From JAAXVQ01 sp964604705 (GTDB lineage Bacteria > Oederibacteriota > JAAXVQ01), in the NCBI GenBank assembly GCA_964604705.1, contig CAZSAP010000002.1, positions 1 to 64,000 on the forward strand: 64,000 bases of DNA. Direction: 5' to 3'. Both the position numbers and the translations under genes were made by a program. The notes beneath the pieces are model-generated. The model was given only the letters and a program-made list of their open reading frames with translations, was not told the DNA's origin and ran no database searches. Below, one piece after another: positions 54,019 through 62,494 of this stretch (positions within the stretch are counted from its first letter, which is position 1; each line of letters begins with the position of its first letter).

Positions 54019-55779
54019 TCAATGCCGTTCGGGCACGCGGATCAACCGTTCGATTCCAAACCGCTCAAAGAACGGCGCATACTCGGAAGCTGTATCGGCG
54101 CCCTCCAAGAACCGGAGCATCCGTTCCATCTGGGAATTTTTCTTAACGTTCCGGGAGGTCCGTACATAAAGCGCACTGTTTTCCAGCCTGGACATTTCCG
54201 CGATTCGTTTCAACTCAATGCCGAGATTTTTCGCAATCGCTTCTGAGTACTCAAACTCGGCAATGGCATCCACTTTTTTCAATTGCAGTTCCAACAGCGC
54301 ATCCCGGACATTGTCCAAAACGATCACCTGCTTGAAGTAATGCGCAAACGCCATCCCGGGTCTGGTGCGCCCAATGTATTTTTCAAGCTCATTTTTTGCA
54401 CGTTCCGACGTCACCCCGACTTTCGCCGCGTGCAACGAATCCAGACGTGAGACAGGATCGCCGGCGCGGACATAAAGCCCGCACACTTGCCCTGTTTGCC
54501 CCCCTCGCTGCGCGGTCAACGCCGGACGCAAAAATCCGGCTTGTGCGCACCGCATAAAAAATTCCCGGTACGAAACGAGCATATCCACCTCGCCCTGGCG
54601 ATATGCCGCCAGCAACTCGCGTTCGTTGGCCGTGACACATTTGACAGGCAAGTCGCCCTGCGCGGCCAATTTTTTTTCCAGGTCCGCGGAGACCAGCTTG
54701 ATTTTTTGGAGATTGTCAAAATCTTCATATACGCGCCGTTCAATGCCTACGGTAATGCTCTGCTCGCTGGATTCGGGGCCGCCTGACAAAATCGCCGCCG
54801 AGGCTGTTGAGAGACGCGATTGGAGCACTTCAAAATCATTCAGAACCGCCCGGCTCTGCTTGGCCTTTCCGGTCAGCCAAAGTTTGATCGAGAACTGAGC
54901 CACTTTGTGAAAGCGGAGCACATTCCCAATCTCCACTTGATACCGCCCTGGAACGCTGATTTTGTCCAAGAGCATGAAGTGCCGGGCCGCTTCACGTTCT
55001 TCTTGCAAGACCGCGACCATCGTGGCCTCTGGCGTCAAGGCCGACACCTCAAACACGCAGCGCTCATACGGATGCGCTTCGGTCTGGGCAAACACCGGGG
55101 AGAGTACATCCCCGTAGTCCTTTTCAGCTCCAAGCGTGATCTCCGCCTGCCCAGCGTGCGTGCAATAAATATCGGCATTGTTGTGCCCCCCGCGCCAGTC
55201 GTCCGGGCGCTGCCCGTTCGCATGTTTAAAATCCGCAACATAGGGGAAATCAATCAGCCGGGCATTGTCCACGCCAAAGATGCGCAACCGGCGCAGGACG
55301 GCCCGCATGTTCTTTTTCCCCTCCAGGGTAATTTGAATGCCGTAGGCGCGGACATCGGTGTTGGGCACCACTTTTTTCAGGTCGTAAATATAAAGTCCGG
55401 GTTGGTAAATGCGCCCGCAGCGGAAGAACTTTTTATTCAGCGCATCTTCCGCATAGAGATCCAACACAAGGCTGCTTCGCGCATCCATGCGCTCGACCTC
55501 GAGTTCCAGGCCGTTGTATTGCTCGGGATTCATGGTCAGAGGAAGGGACTGGACCGAGCCCCAGCCTCCGTCGTTCATAATTTCAATGACACCGTGATTC
55601 TCCGAGTCGCACACAAGCGTAGCCTCCGGTCTCAGGCCTTGCCGTTCATCCTGCCAACCTGACGGTTGTTCCCCAGCTTGATCATTTCTAAAATCCACTT
55701 CAAAAAGGGTTTTACCAAAAGCAAGTGTGTGCATATACAAAATCACAAAAAAACACATGACTACGGACATTGCTTTCAT
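54019..55779 (-). CDS. Exported sensor: two jelly-roll modules fused to a PhnD-like solute-binding domain
   Basis: 586 residues. The signal peptide is about 1-23. Two copies of the surface-protein jelly-roll module follow without Thr/Pro linker: about 24-170 (VDFRNDQAGEQPSGWQDE opening, ILRRLRIFG-like close) and about 178-327 (VADFKHANGQRPDDWRG opening, AVLNDFEVL close). Residues 345-586 form a type II solute-binding fold like PhnD/SBP family proteins: TVGIERRVYEDFDNL, EVDMLVSYREFFMRCAQAG, AAKVGVTSERAKNELEKYIG and KKVDAIAEFEYSEAIAKNL. There is no ABC transporter nearby; instead it heads an operon with a kinase and regulator. It is thus likely a periplasmic sensor arm that detects a ligand, and perhaps the surface layer itself. 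A candidate promoter lies 35-63 bases upstream. Confidence 0.87.
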   Translation of the reverse strand: MKAMSVVMCFFVILYMHTLAFGKTLFEVDFRNDQAGEQPSGWQDERQGLRPEATLVCDSENHGVIEIMNDGGWGSVQSLPLTMNPEQYNGLELEVERMDARSSLVLDLYAEDALNKKFFRCGRIYQPGLYIYDLKKVVPNTDVRAYGIQITLEGKKNMRAVLRRLRIFGVDNARLIDFPYVADFKHANGQRPDDWRGGHNNADIYCTHAGQAEITLGAEKDYGDVLSPVFAQTEAHPYERCVFEVSALTPEATMVAVLQEEREAARHFMLLDKISVPGRYQVEIGNVLRFHKVAQFSIKLWLTGKAKQSRAVLNDFEVLQSRLSTASAAILSGGPESSEQSITVGIERRVYEDFDNLQKIKLVSADLEKKLAAQGDLPVKCVTANERELLAAYRQGEVDMLVSYREFFMRCAQAGFLRPALTAQRGGQTGQVCGLYVRAGDPVSRLDSLHAAKVGVTSERAKNELEKYIGRTRPGMAFAHYFKQVIVLDNVRDALLELQLKKVDAIAEFEYSEAIAKNLGIELKRIAEMSRLENSALYVRTSRNVKKNSQMERMLRFLEGADTASEYAPFFERFGIERLIRVPERH

Positions 55780-55813
55780 ATATTAAATCACCCGTTTGAT
55801 TTAATTATTCTCA

Positions 55814-55842
55814 ATCAGACCTGTTGATCATCACCTGTTCAA
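55814..55842 (-). promoter_or_regulatory. Candidate promoter with direct-repeat operator for the sensor operon
   Basis: The minus strand has TTGAAC (55837-55842) and TCTGAT (55814-55819) 17 bases apart, giving a leader of about 28 bases. Between them lie two direct repeats AACAGGT (55833-55839 and 55819-55825) seven bases apart, the kind of site an OmpR-type winged helix could bind. Self-control by the operon's regulator is inferred. Confidence 0.4.
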
Positions 55843-55935
55843 AAAACCTATTTTTTACAAGCTCGAAATATCGCCCCATTTTTGTTGGATATTTTTTTCT
55901 TTCTATTTATTACAATATTTAGCCTTTTTCAAACA

Positions 55936-55968
55936 AAAACAGGACTGGCAAAAAACCAGTCCTGTTTT
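55936..55968 (-). terminator. Strong bidirectional intrinsic terminator
   Basis: A perfect 13-bp stem (55936-55948 with 55956-55968), loop of seven, with T-runs on both strands. It ends the 56005-59883 transcript. Confidence 0.92.
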
Positions 55969-56004
55969 GTTTTTTTCTCAAAACCAATTATCCTTCGATA
56001 TTCG

Positions 56005-59000
56005 CTACCTCACCAACGCCACTTTCCTCTTTACGTTCAACACTTCCCTGCCCGACGCATCTGTCGCGATGATACGACAGAAGTAAATCCCCGGCGCCAC
56101 GCCCGCGGCCTCCCAGGCCGTGGTGAAAGTCTGTCCAGTACCACCTTCTTGCCGTTCTTCAATATGCGTCACACGTTCCCCGGTCAAACGGTAAATATCG
56201 ATGGCCACCTTGGCCACACCTGGAGCAGCATAGGCAAAGGTCACCTTGCCGCGGGCCGGATTTGGGAAGGCCACGGCCTGCCCCTCATCTACCCGCACGC
56301 TCAGCGTGGGTGTCATCGTAACCGACGCCGTCGACACGGGCGTGGCTGTTTGCGTCACGGTTTGTGTAGGCGTGACAGTATGCGTCGGTACGCGAGTCGG
56401 CGTTTTCGTAGCTGGACATACATAACTGACCGAACTTCCGGAAACGCCGGCCGCCGGTAAAATTCGTACGGAGTCTATGGTTGAAGAATTATTGTACTGG
56501 GCAGCCCAGAGAAAGACACCCATGTTCACTGTGCCGGACCACCCGGTTGAACGAAGGTCATAGCGATACACGCCCGGCTGCACAGGATACCCCAGCACTT
56601 TTTCGGTCCAACTCGGATCAATCCGAAATACGCCTACGCCCACGCTTCCGCCGTCAATACTGTTGAACGTGACTTCCAGAATGGGGTATTGAGAAAGATT
56701 TACATTCTGCCTGAACGAAAGGGTTTTCCCCCAAACCGCCCCGTCCACCTTGACCAACTCAGCCAAACCGTTGGTGCTGCTATAACGGAACTCCGCATTG
56801 AAGGCTCCGTCGTCAGTCTCGTCGTACCACCCGGGCGGCTGGTTTCCCGATACCGACGGCGGTGTGTCGTCGGTATACTCAAACACATCTTGCCAGAGCC
56901 CATTGAACGTAGGTGTGGATGTCCGCGTTGGCGTAGGGGTAGGTGTACCTTGGGCATGGATACGCACACTGTCAAAAACCGCTGTACCGTTTACACCTTC
57001 AATGATGAGCTCCACGCCCATGTTTTTCACACCGCTCCAACCTGTGGCGGCGGGAATATCAAAATAATACGTACCTGGATTACCTATGGAACCGCTGCAC
57101 AAATGTTCCTCCCACCCACTGGTTTGGCTGAATACAGCCACTTTCACACGTGCATTTGGGATAGACTGGATCGTCACCTCAAGTGTCCGATAGGTTGAGA
57201 CATCGACATCCTGTGAGAAAGAAAGTACCTTACCCCACTCGGCACCTGAAGTGCTAAGTGTCGCGAGCCCATCGGTTGAAGCATAAACAATGTCAGCATT
57301 GAACGACGCATCGTTGCTCTCGTCGTACCAGCCAGGACATTGCATACCGGGAGTAGAAGCGGGCGTATCGTCAGAATAGTTAAACGCTTCGTTCCATAAA
57401 ACAGAAGGTGTCGAAATTGCAGTAGGCGTTGCGGTGACAGTCGGGGTTGGCGTCGGCGAAGGCATTCCAAAAGCATGCAGACGAATCCGATTGATACTCG
57501 CCGTACATTGGGCGCCCTCAACAATAATCTCCACCCCCATATTCTTTACTCCACTCCAACCCGTAAGCGCCCGCAGGTCAATCGAATAAAGCCCTGGATA
57601 TTGAATGGACTCACTCCACACGTATTCTTCCCAACCGTTTGCTTGACTGAACACCGCAAGCTTAATTGTCCCACCCGTAACCGAATTAACAAGCACATCC
57701 AAAGTGCCGTAGACCTCCAAGTTCACCTCTTGAGAAAAAGACAACACCTTCCCCCAAGTTCCACCTGCCGTAGTGACTTGAGCCAAATCGTCCGTGGAAG
57801 CATACGCGATTTCTGCATTGAAACTCCCATTGTTTGTTTCATCGTACCAGCCTGGACACTGTACGCCGGGACTCGACGGGGGCACGTCGTCCGAGTACGA
57901 AAAATTTTCCACCCACAGAATCGTAGGTGTTGGCGTAATGGTCGGTGTCCGCGTAATCGTGGGTGTCGGTGTGATCGTCGGTGTTGGTGTCAGGGTAATC
58001 GTCGGAGTGGCTGTCCCGACAAGCCGAAGCACCCTTATGTTTTCCGGGGACATCGCGTAAATATCGGCGCCATAAATCTCCAACCGTTCAATGGAAAAAT
58101 TCTCGTAGAAATAACCAGTCTGAAAAGGACTCGATGGCGTGCTCACATCCAAAACACGTACTCCCGAAGTCTCATCGGCGACATAGCAATGGTTTCCGCT
58201 TACAACCACATCACGGGCATATCCTGGAGTGTTGTACGAGCCGACCAAAACCGGTGCTGCCGTGTTGGATACATTCAGTATCTGAATACCACTGGTGTTG
58301 TCAGCCACGTACAACAAATTTCCACTTAGCCAAAGGCCATAGCTTTCGTTGGGTGTATCGTAATATCCAACCTCTGTAGGACTGGAAGGCACACTCACGT
58401 TAATAATCCTCACCCCTCCGGCTTGGTCTGCAACATAAGCATAGCTGCCGGCCACCTCTACGTCAAAGGCCGCACCCGGGGTATCGCAAATGCCTAATTG
58501 AACCGGGTTCGTAGGCGTACTTACATCGAGAATGCGTAAACCCTCGCTCCCGTTGGCCACATAGGCAAGATTTCCCACCCGTTTAATTTTTCGGATCGGA
58601 ACTGTGGAGAAATAGCCTGCTTGAAAGGGAGCCGTCTTGTTCTGGATATTTACCACGCACATGCCTTGCGTGTAATCGGCAACATAGGCGTAATCCCCGG
58701 AACACGCCACGCCGATAGGGTCCCCCGGCGTATTTAAAAAACCGACTTGTTTAAATGCATTGGCATTGGATATGTCAACAATACGGAAGCCCTGATCCCG
58801 GTCTGCTATGTAAAGGAAATTTCCTTCGACGGTAAAACTTTCCGCAAATCGGACCGTATCTATGTACGATAGCTCCACCGGATTAGACGATGAAGCGACA
58901 TTGACGATCCGTAACCCACGGTATTCATCCGCCACGAAGAGACAGCTGCCGGCCAGGTCCAGGCCGTTGGCATCACCCGGAGAGTCGTAGGTCCCCAGCT

Positions 59001-59883
59001 CCACCGGCGCCGACGGTGAGCTGATGTCAATAATCTTTACTCCACCTGCTCCCCGAGCCAAATAGGCCCGGTTACCGACTACTTTTACATCACGGTTCGT
59101 AGACCCATACGCCAAGGCGCCTATCTGGGTCGGCGCGGCGGGGTTGGAAACGTCAATAATCTTAAGCCCTTGATTGTAGTCAGCCAGATACACCGTACTG
59201 CCGATAGCATCCACACCAGCGGCAAAGGGGGTGGAAAATACACCGACCGAGACCGGGCTGGCGGGATTGCTTACATCAACCAAACGCAGGCCATTGGTCT
59301 CATCGGCAATAATCGCGCAATTGCCCGCCAAAGCCAAATCCCAGCAATATCCGGGAGTGTTGTAATAGCCAACTTGAGAAGGACTGGATGGATTGCTTAT
59401 ATCATAAATACGCAAGGCGCCATCACTGACATCCAAGACATAGGCGTAATTTCCGGAGACTTTAACGCTGCGAAATTTCTTAGTCGAAAATATTCCGCCT
59501 ACCTGAACCGGATTGGCCGGATTACCAATACTCAAAATTTGGAAGCCGCCATATTCATTGGCCAGGTATAAATAACTTCCTGACACCGCGACATCTCTTG
59601 CTGAAAACTGGGGTAAAGTCTTGCTTACAAGCGGCTCCTGTGGATTCGAAATGTCCACCACCACCAACCCGCCCGAAGCCGCTGCGTAGGCGTAGTTCCC
59701 TTGCAGCGCAATCCGGTAAAACGCTCCAGCACCATAGGAATTTACCGCTTCCATGTTCAAGGCCTCGCCGGCAGCAGGTTGAACCCCCATACTCATCCCA
59801 ACCGTTGCCAAAAACAACGCCAATACATTTCGAACGCTGCGCATAATGCTCCCCTTGTACTTTGTCTCCCCTGAAATGATCAT
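56005..59883 (-). CDS. Giant surface protein: 14-repeat LVIVD propeller and three jelly-roll modules (type I C-terminus)
   Basis: 1292 residues from ATG 59883, which has AGGAGG six bases upstream; ATG 59844 (AAGGGGAG upstream) gives a more ordinary signal peptide (MRSVRNVLALFL...) and may be the true start. Residues 45-630 hold about 14 LVIVD repeats of 42 residues with YAYVAD and GLRIIDVS strands, enough for two propellers. Thr/Pro linker, then three jelly-roll modules (about 660-810, 830-975, 990-1145) with YSDD/YTDD openings and PGWYDE turns, another linker, and the type I C-terminal domain ending KRKVALVR. The last two modules and linker are close to identical with those of 16578-21455 at DNA level. 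Inferred adhesive surface protein. Confidence 0.88.
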   Translation of the reverse strand: MIISGETKYKGSIMRSVRNVLALFLATVGMSMGVQPAAGEALNMEAVNSYGAGAFYRIALQGNYAYAAASGGLVVVDISNPQEPLVSKTLPQFSARDVAVSGSYLYLANEYGGFQILSIGNPANPVQVGGIFSTKKFRSVKVSGNYAYVLDVSDGALRIYDISNPSSPSQVGYYNTPGYCWDLALAGNCAIIADETNGLRLVDVSNPASPVSVGVFSTPFAAGVDAIGSTVYLADYNQGLKIIDVSNPAAPTQIGALAYGSTNRDVKVVGNRAYLARGAGGVKIIDISSPSAPVELGTYDSPGDANGLDLAGSCLFVADEYRGLRIVNVASSSNPVELSYIDTVRFAESFTVEGNFLYIADRDQGFRIVDISNANAFKQVGFLNTPGDPIGVACSGDYAYVADYTQGMCVVNIQNKTAPFQAGYFSTVPIRKIKRVGNLAYVANGSEGLRILDVSTPTNPVQLGICDTPGAAFDVEVAGSYAYVADQAGGVRIINVSVPSSPTEVGYYDTPNESYGLWLSGNLLYVADNTSGIQILNVSNTAAPVLVGSYNTPGYARDVVVSGNHCYVADETSGVRVLDVSTPSSPFQTGYFYENFSIERLEIYGADIYAMSPENIRVLRLVGTATPTITLTPTPTITPTPTITRTPTITPTPTILWVENFSYSDDVPPSSPGVQCPGWYDETNNGSFNAEIAYASTDDLAQVTTAGGTWGKVLSFSQEVNLEVYGTLDVLVNSVTGGTIKLAVFSQANGWEEYVWSESIQYPGLYSIDLRALTGWSGVKNMGVEIIVEGAQCTASINRIRLHAFGMPSPTPTPTVTATPTAISTPSVLWNEAFNYSDDTPASTPGMQCPGWYDESNDASFNADIVYASTDGLATLSTSGAEWGKVLSFSQDVDVSTYRTLEVTIQSIPNARVKVAVFSQTSGWEEHLCSGSIGNPGTYYFDIPAATGWSGVKNMGVELIIEGVNGTAVFDSVRIHAQGTPTPTPTRTSTPTFNGLWQDVFEYTDDTPPSVSGNQPPGWYDETDDGAFNAEFRYSSTNGLAELVKVDGAVWGKTLSFRQNVNLSQYPILEVTFNSIDGGSVGVGVFRIDPSWTEKVLGYPVQPGVYRYDLRSTGWSGTVNMGVFLWAAQYNNSSTIDSVRILPAAGVSGSSVSYVCPATKTPTRVPTHTVTPTQTVTQTATPVSTASVTMTPTLSVRVDEGQAVAFPNPARGKVTFAYAAPGVAKVAIDIYRLTGERVTHIEERQEGGTGQTFTTAWEAAGVAPGIYFCRIIATDASGREVLNVKRKVALVR

Positions 59884-60013
59884 TTCGCCCCTCCTGAGTA
59901 TAAGATCCAGATATAACTATGCTCTATTGCTGGCACTCACACGCCATTTTCTCAAAATGTAGAAAACCAACGTGGTTTGAAACCCATTAGGATTAAATAA
60001 TAGTGTACTATTG

Positions 60014-60044
60014 ATTAGATTGGCGGCAGGGTTAATTTCTTACA
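60014..60044 (-). promoter_or_regulatory. Promoter-like motif upstream of the 56005-59883 gene
   Basis: The minus strand reads TGTAAGAAA, 15 bases, ATCTAAT, both boxes and spacing identical to 16514-16544. The predicted leader here is longer (about 125 bases). Confidence 0.5.
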
Positions 60045-60080
60045 AATGAAAACAGATTCACTAATGAAGAGCTCTTATTA

Positions 60081-60129
60081 AGAAAAAGCGGAGTGAGGCA
60101 GGAAACACGCTGTTCCTTCCTCACTCCGC
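60081..60129 (-). terminator. Strong intrinsic terminator after the 60140 gene
   Basis: On the minus strand an 11-bp GC-rich stem plus six more pairs past one mismatch (60088-60104 with 60113-60129) is followed directly by TTTTTCTTA. It ends the operon that runs in from beyond 64000. Confidence 0.92.
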
Positions 60130-60139
60130 CTGGCTTGAG

Positions 60140-62455
60140 TTACTTCACCAGCGCTACCTTCTTCTTCACGTTCAACACCTCTTTACCGCTGGCATCGGTG
60201 GCCACGATGCGGCAGAAGTAGACGCCCGGAGCCACGCCCGCAGCTTCCCACGCCGTAGTCAACGTCTGACCAGCACCGCCATCCTTGTGTTCTTCAATGC
60301 GAGCCACGCGTTCACCGGTCAGTCGGTAGATGTCAATCTTTACCTTCACCGGACCCGCCAGCGTATAAGCAAACGTTACGCGCCCCCGCGCTGGATTGGG
60401 GAATATCTGAACCGTTCCGATACTCAGCCAAGGACACGGTGTAGGTGTTACAGTTGCAGCTAAACTGCTTATGTTCGCAGACATGGCTTCCCATGCGTCC
60501 CGGGCTTCGCCCTCTGTTTTATAATTTCTGATTGCAGTGAAATCGGTAGTCTGTGTGCCGGATGCCCCGGAAGAGGGAAATTGCACCGAAGCCGGATCTA
60601 TTGGTTCTGGCAACGTCACCAATAAAACATATCGCACATTGCCATGCGAACCGTCATCTATTTTTATAATCGCGGATTGCACAATGGGTTGCCCGCTGGC
60701 CGTAAAATCAATTCGTGCCGGAACTCCGCCCACACCCGTAGAAAGTGAAATGGACCTCTGGCCATTGATTAAACCCGCTCCTGTGATTACCTGTGCGCGA
60801 ATCCAGATCCCTGCTTTCGGAAGGCCATTATATAATGATGCAACCTGAATCAAAAGATGCCCCCCAGGGCGAACATACAAACTCGAGGCCGTAATACTTA
60901 AGGAATATGGATTTCCCTGTCCTACGGTGGGAGTTACGGTCGGAGTACACGTAGGAGTTACAGTGCGCGTCATCGTTGGTGTAAAATTCAGGCTGGGAAC
61001 AATCTGTGATAATTCTTTCACAACTAAATATCCATCGGCTGTACCTTTCAACTGTTTTTGCAGCGCATCGGACGTAGTGGGAAAATCGGTAGAGTTGGTA
61101 AACCCATTCAGGCAAAGCGTACCACTGCCTGGTACTACCCTGCTACGCAGCAACCCATCGGCCTGATCGTTGCCATTTCCGCCGATGCGAGAGGAACCCA
61201 GCACCTGTCCGGCTGGGCTAAAGCAAACCACTATGCTGTCTTGCCCCCCGTACGCAGCCGCCCCATTGGGAAAGGTGGCGGAATCCGTGTATCCCGTTAC
61301 CCAGTAATTTCCGTCTGTGTCCATACTGACACTGGTAAATGCATCTTCACCCGATCCCCCAAAATACGTCATATGCATGATCTGCTTCGTTGCCGGATTA
61401 AATTTCATAAATAAACCGTCAGCATTTCCACCTGCAAAAGATGACTGAGCCGCGCTCGGAGACATCTCCCATCCGCTCTCGTTGATGTACCCCACCATCA
61501 CCAGGTTTCCCTCGGCATCCATAACCGAATCGGAAAAGCCAGCATCATGATACGCTTGGTCCTTCCCAAAAAATGTGCTGTAGAGAAAGCTTTTACCGTC
61601 AGCCGCCAAAACTGTCAGGGCTGCATCCCCACCGCCGTTAATTCCCGGGACGTCATTTTCTCGGTCAAGTGCATCTGCCGTCGTTGGAAAATCAGGTGAC
61701 CCGGAACCTGCAGCTATATATACAACCCCATTTTTTATTGTAAGTGCGCTCATACTTTCGTAGTTTTCTCCTCCGAGATACGTGCTGTATACCATGGCTC
61801 CAGTGGCGGTGTTAAGTTTTGTAACAAACCCATCTCCTGATCCACCAAACACAAATTGAGCTGCTTGGGAGGTCACCGGAAATGAACCGTGAGTAAACCC
61901 CCCAACATATATCTCATCTTCATTTTCAGCCGCAATACAATACCCGTAATCCCAATTCCCCCCGCCCAAATAAGTGCTATGCTCCATTTGTCCCTCTGCA
62001 TTTAGTTTAACCACAAACGCATCACGACCTCCACTCAGTGTCCGAGAATATGCATTGCCTGTGGTTGGAAAATTCGAAGAGTATGTGCTGCCGACAATGT
62101 AAATATTGCCTTCGCCATCTACGGCAACGCCCCGCGCTGAATCCTCTGCGCTTCCTCCCAAGTAACTGCAATACAAAATTTGTTTTCCATCGGAGGTCAA
62201 CTTAACAACAAAGGCATCGTTTCCGCCGGCCAAGGTGGCTTGGTAGGCATTTCCAGTTACCGGCAAATTGGTGGATTGGGTATATCCAACCCCGATGATA
62301 TTCCCTTGGAAATCTACCGCCATGTTCTGAAAGCGATCCGATCCATCCCCGCCGAAGTATGTGCTGTACTCGGCTTGCGACATCAGGCTCATACCGCAGA
62401 CCAGACAAACACCCAACGCCAATCGGTTCCACCATTGCTGCAGCTTTGGATTCAT
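60140..62455 (-). CDS. Surface protein with SBBP-repeat propeller (type I C-terminus)
   Basis: 771 residues from ATG 62455 (GAGGGG and AGGGGG upstream); GTG 62464 is the alternative. The signal peptide is about 1-28. About nine SBBP repeats of 50 residues (about 30-490) carry YSTYFGGSGxD, a GNIYIVGST strand, FPTT and DAFVVKL. A short Thr/Pro linker, an Ig-like domain (about 515-610, with PYSLSITASSLYVRPGGHLL) and a Ser/Thr stretch follow. The type I C-terminal domain ends the protein (FPNPARGRVTFAYTL, KIDIYRLTGERV, KKKVALVK). It is 39 bases downstream of a second SBBP protein with a different C-terminal domain, so the two are probably made together. Confidence 0.88.
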   Translation of the reverse strand: MNPKLQQWWNRLALGVCLVCGMSLMSQAEYSTYFGGDGSDRFQNMAVDFQGNIIGVGYTQSTNLPVTGNAYQATLAGGNDAFVVKLTSDGKQILYCSYLGGSAEDSARGVAVDGEGNIYIVGSTYSSNFPTTGNAYSRTLSGGRDAFVVKLNAEGQMEHSTYLGGGNWDYGYCIAAENEDEIYVGGFTHGSFPVTSQAAQFVFGGSGDGFVTKLNTATGAMVYSTYLGGENYESMSALTIKNGVVYIAAGSGSPDFPTTADALDRENDVPGINGGGDAALTVLAADGKSFLYSTFFGKDQAYHDAGFSDSVMDAEGNLVMVGYINESGWEMSPSAAQSSFAGGNADGLFMKFNPATKQIMHMTYFGGSGEDAFTSVSMDTDGNYWVTGYTDSATFPNGAAAYGGQDSIVVCFSPAGQVLGSSRIGGNGNDQADGLLRSRVVPGSGTLCLNGFTNSTDFPTTSDALQKQLKGTADGYLVVKELSQIVPSLNFTPTMTRTVTPTCTPTVTPTVGQGNPYSLSITASSLYVRPGGHLLIQVASLYNGLPKAGIWIRAQVITGAGLINGQRSISLSTGVGGVPARIDFTASGQPIVQSAIIKIDDGSHGNVRYVLLVTLPEPIDPASVQFPSSGASGTQTTDFTAIRNYKTEGEARDAWEAMSANISSLAATVTPTPCPWLSIGTVQIFPNPARGRVTFAYTLAGPVKVKIDIYRLTGERVARIEEHKDGGAGQTLTTAWEAAGVAPGVYFCRIVATDASGKEVLNVKKKVALVK

Positions 62456-62494
62456 ACCCCTCACCCCCTACCTTCGATTCGTAATTTCTTTCAC

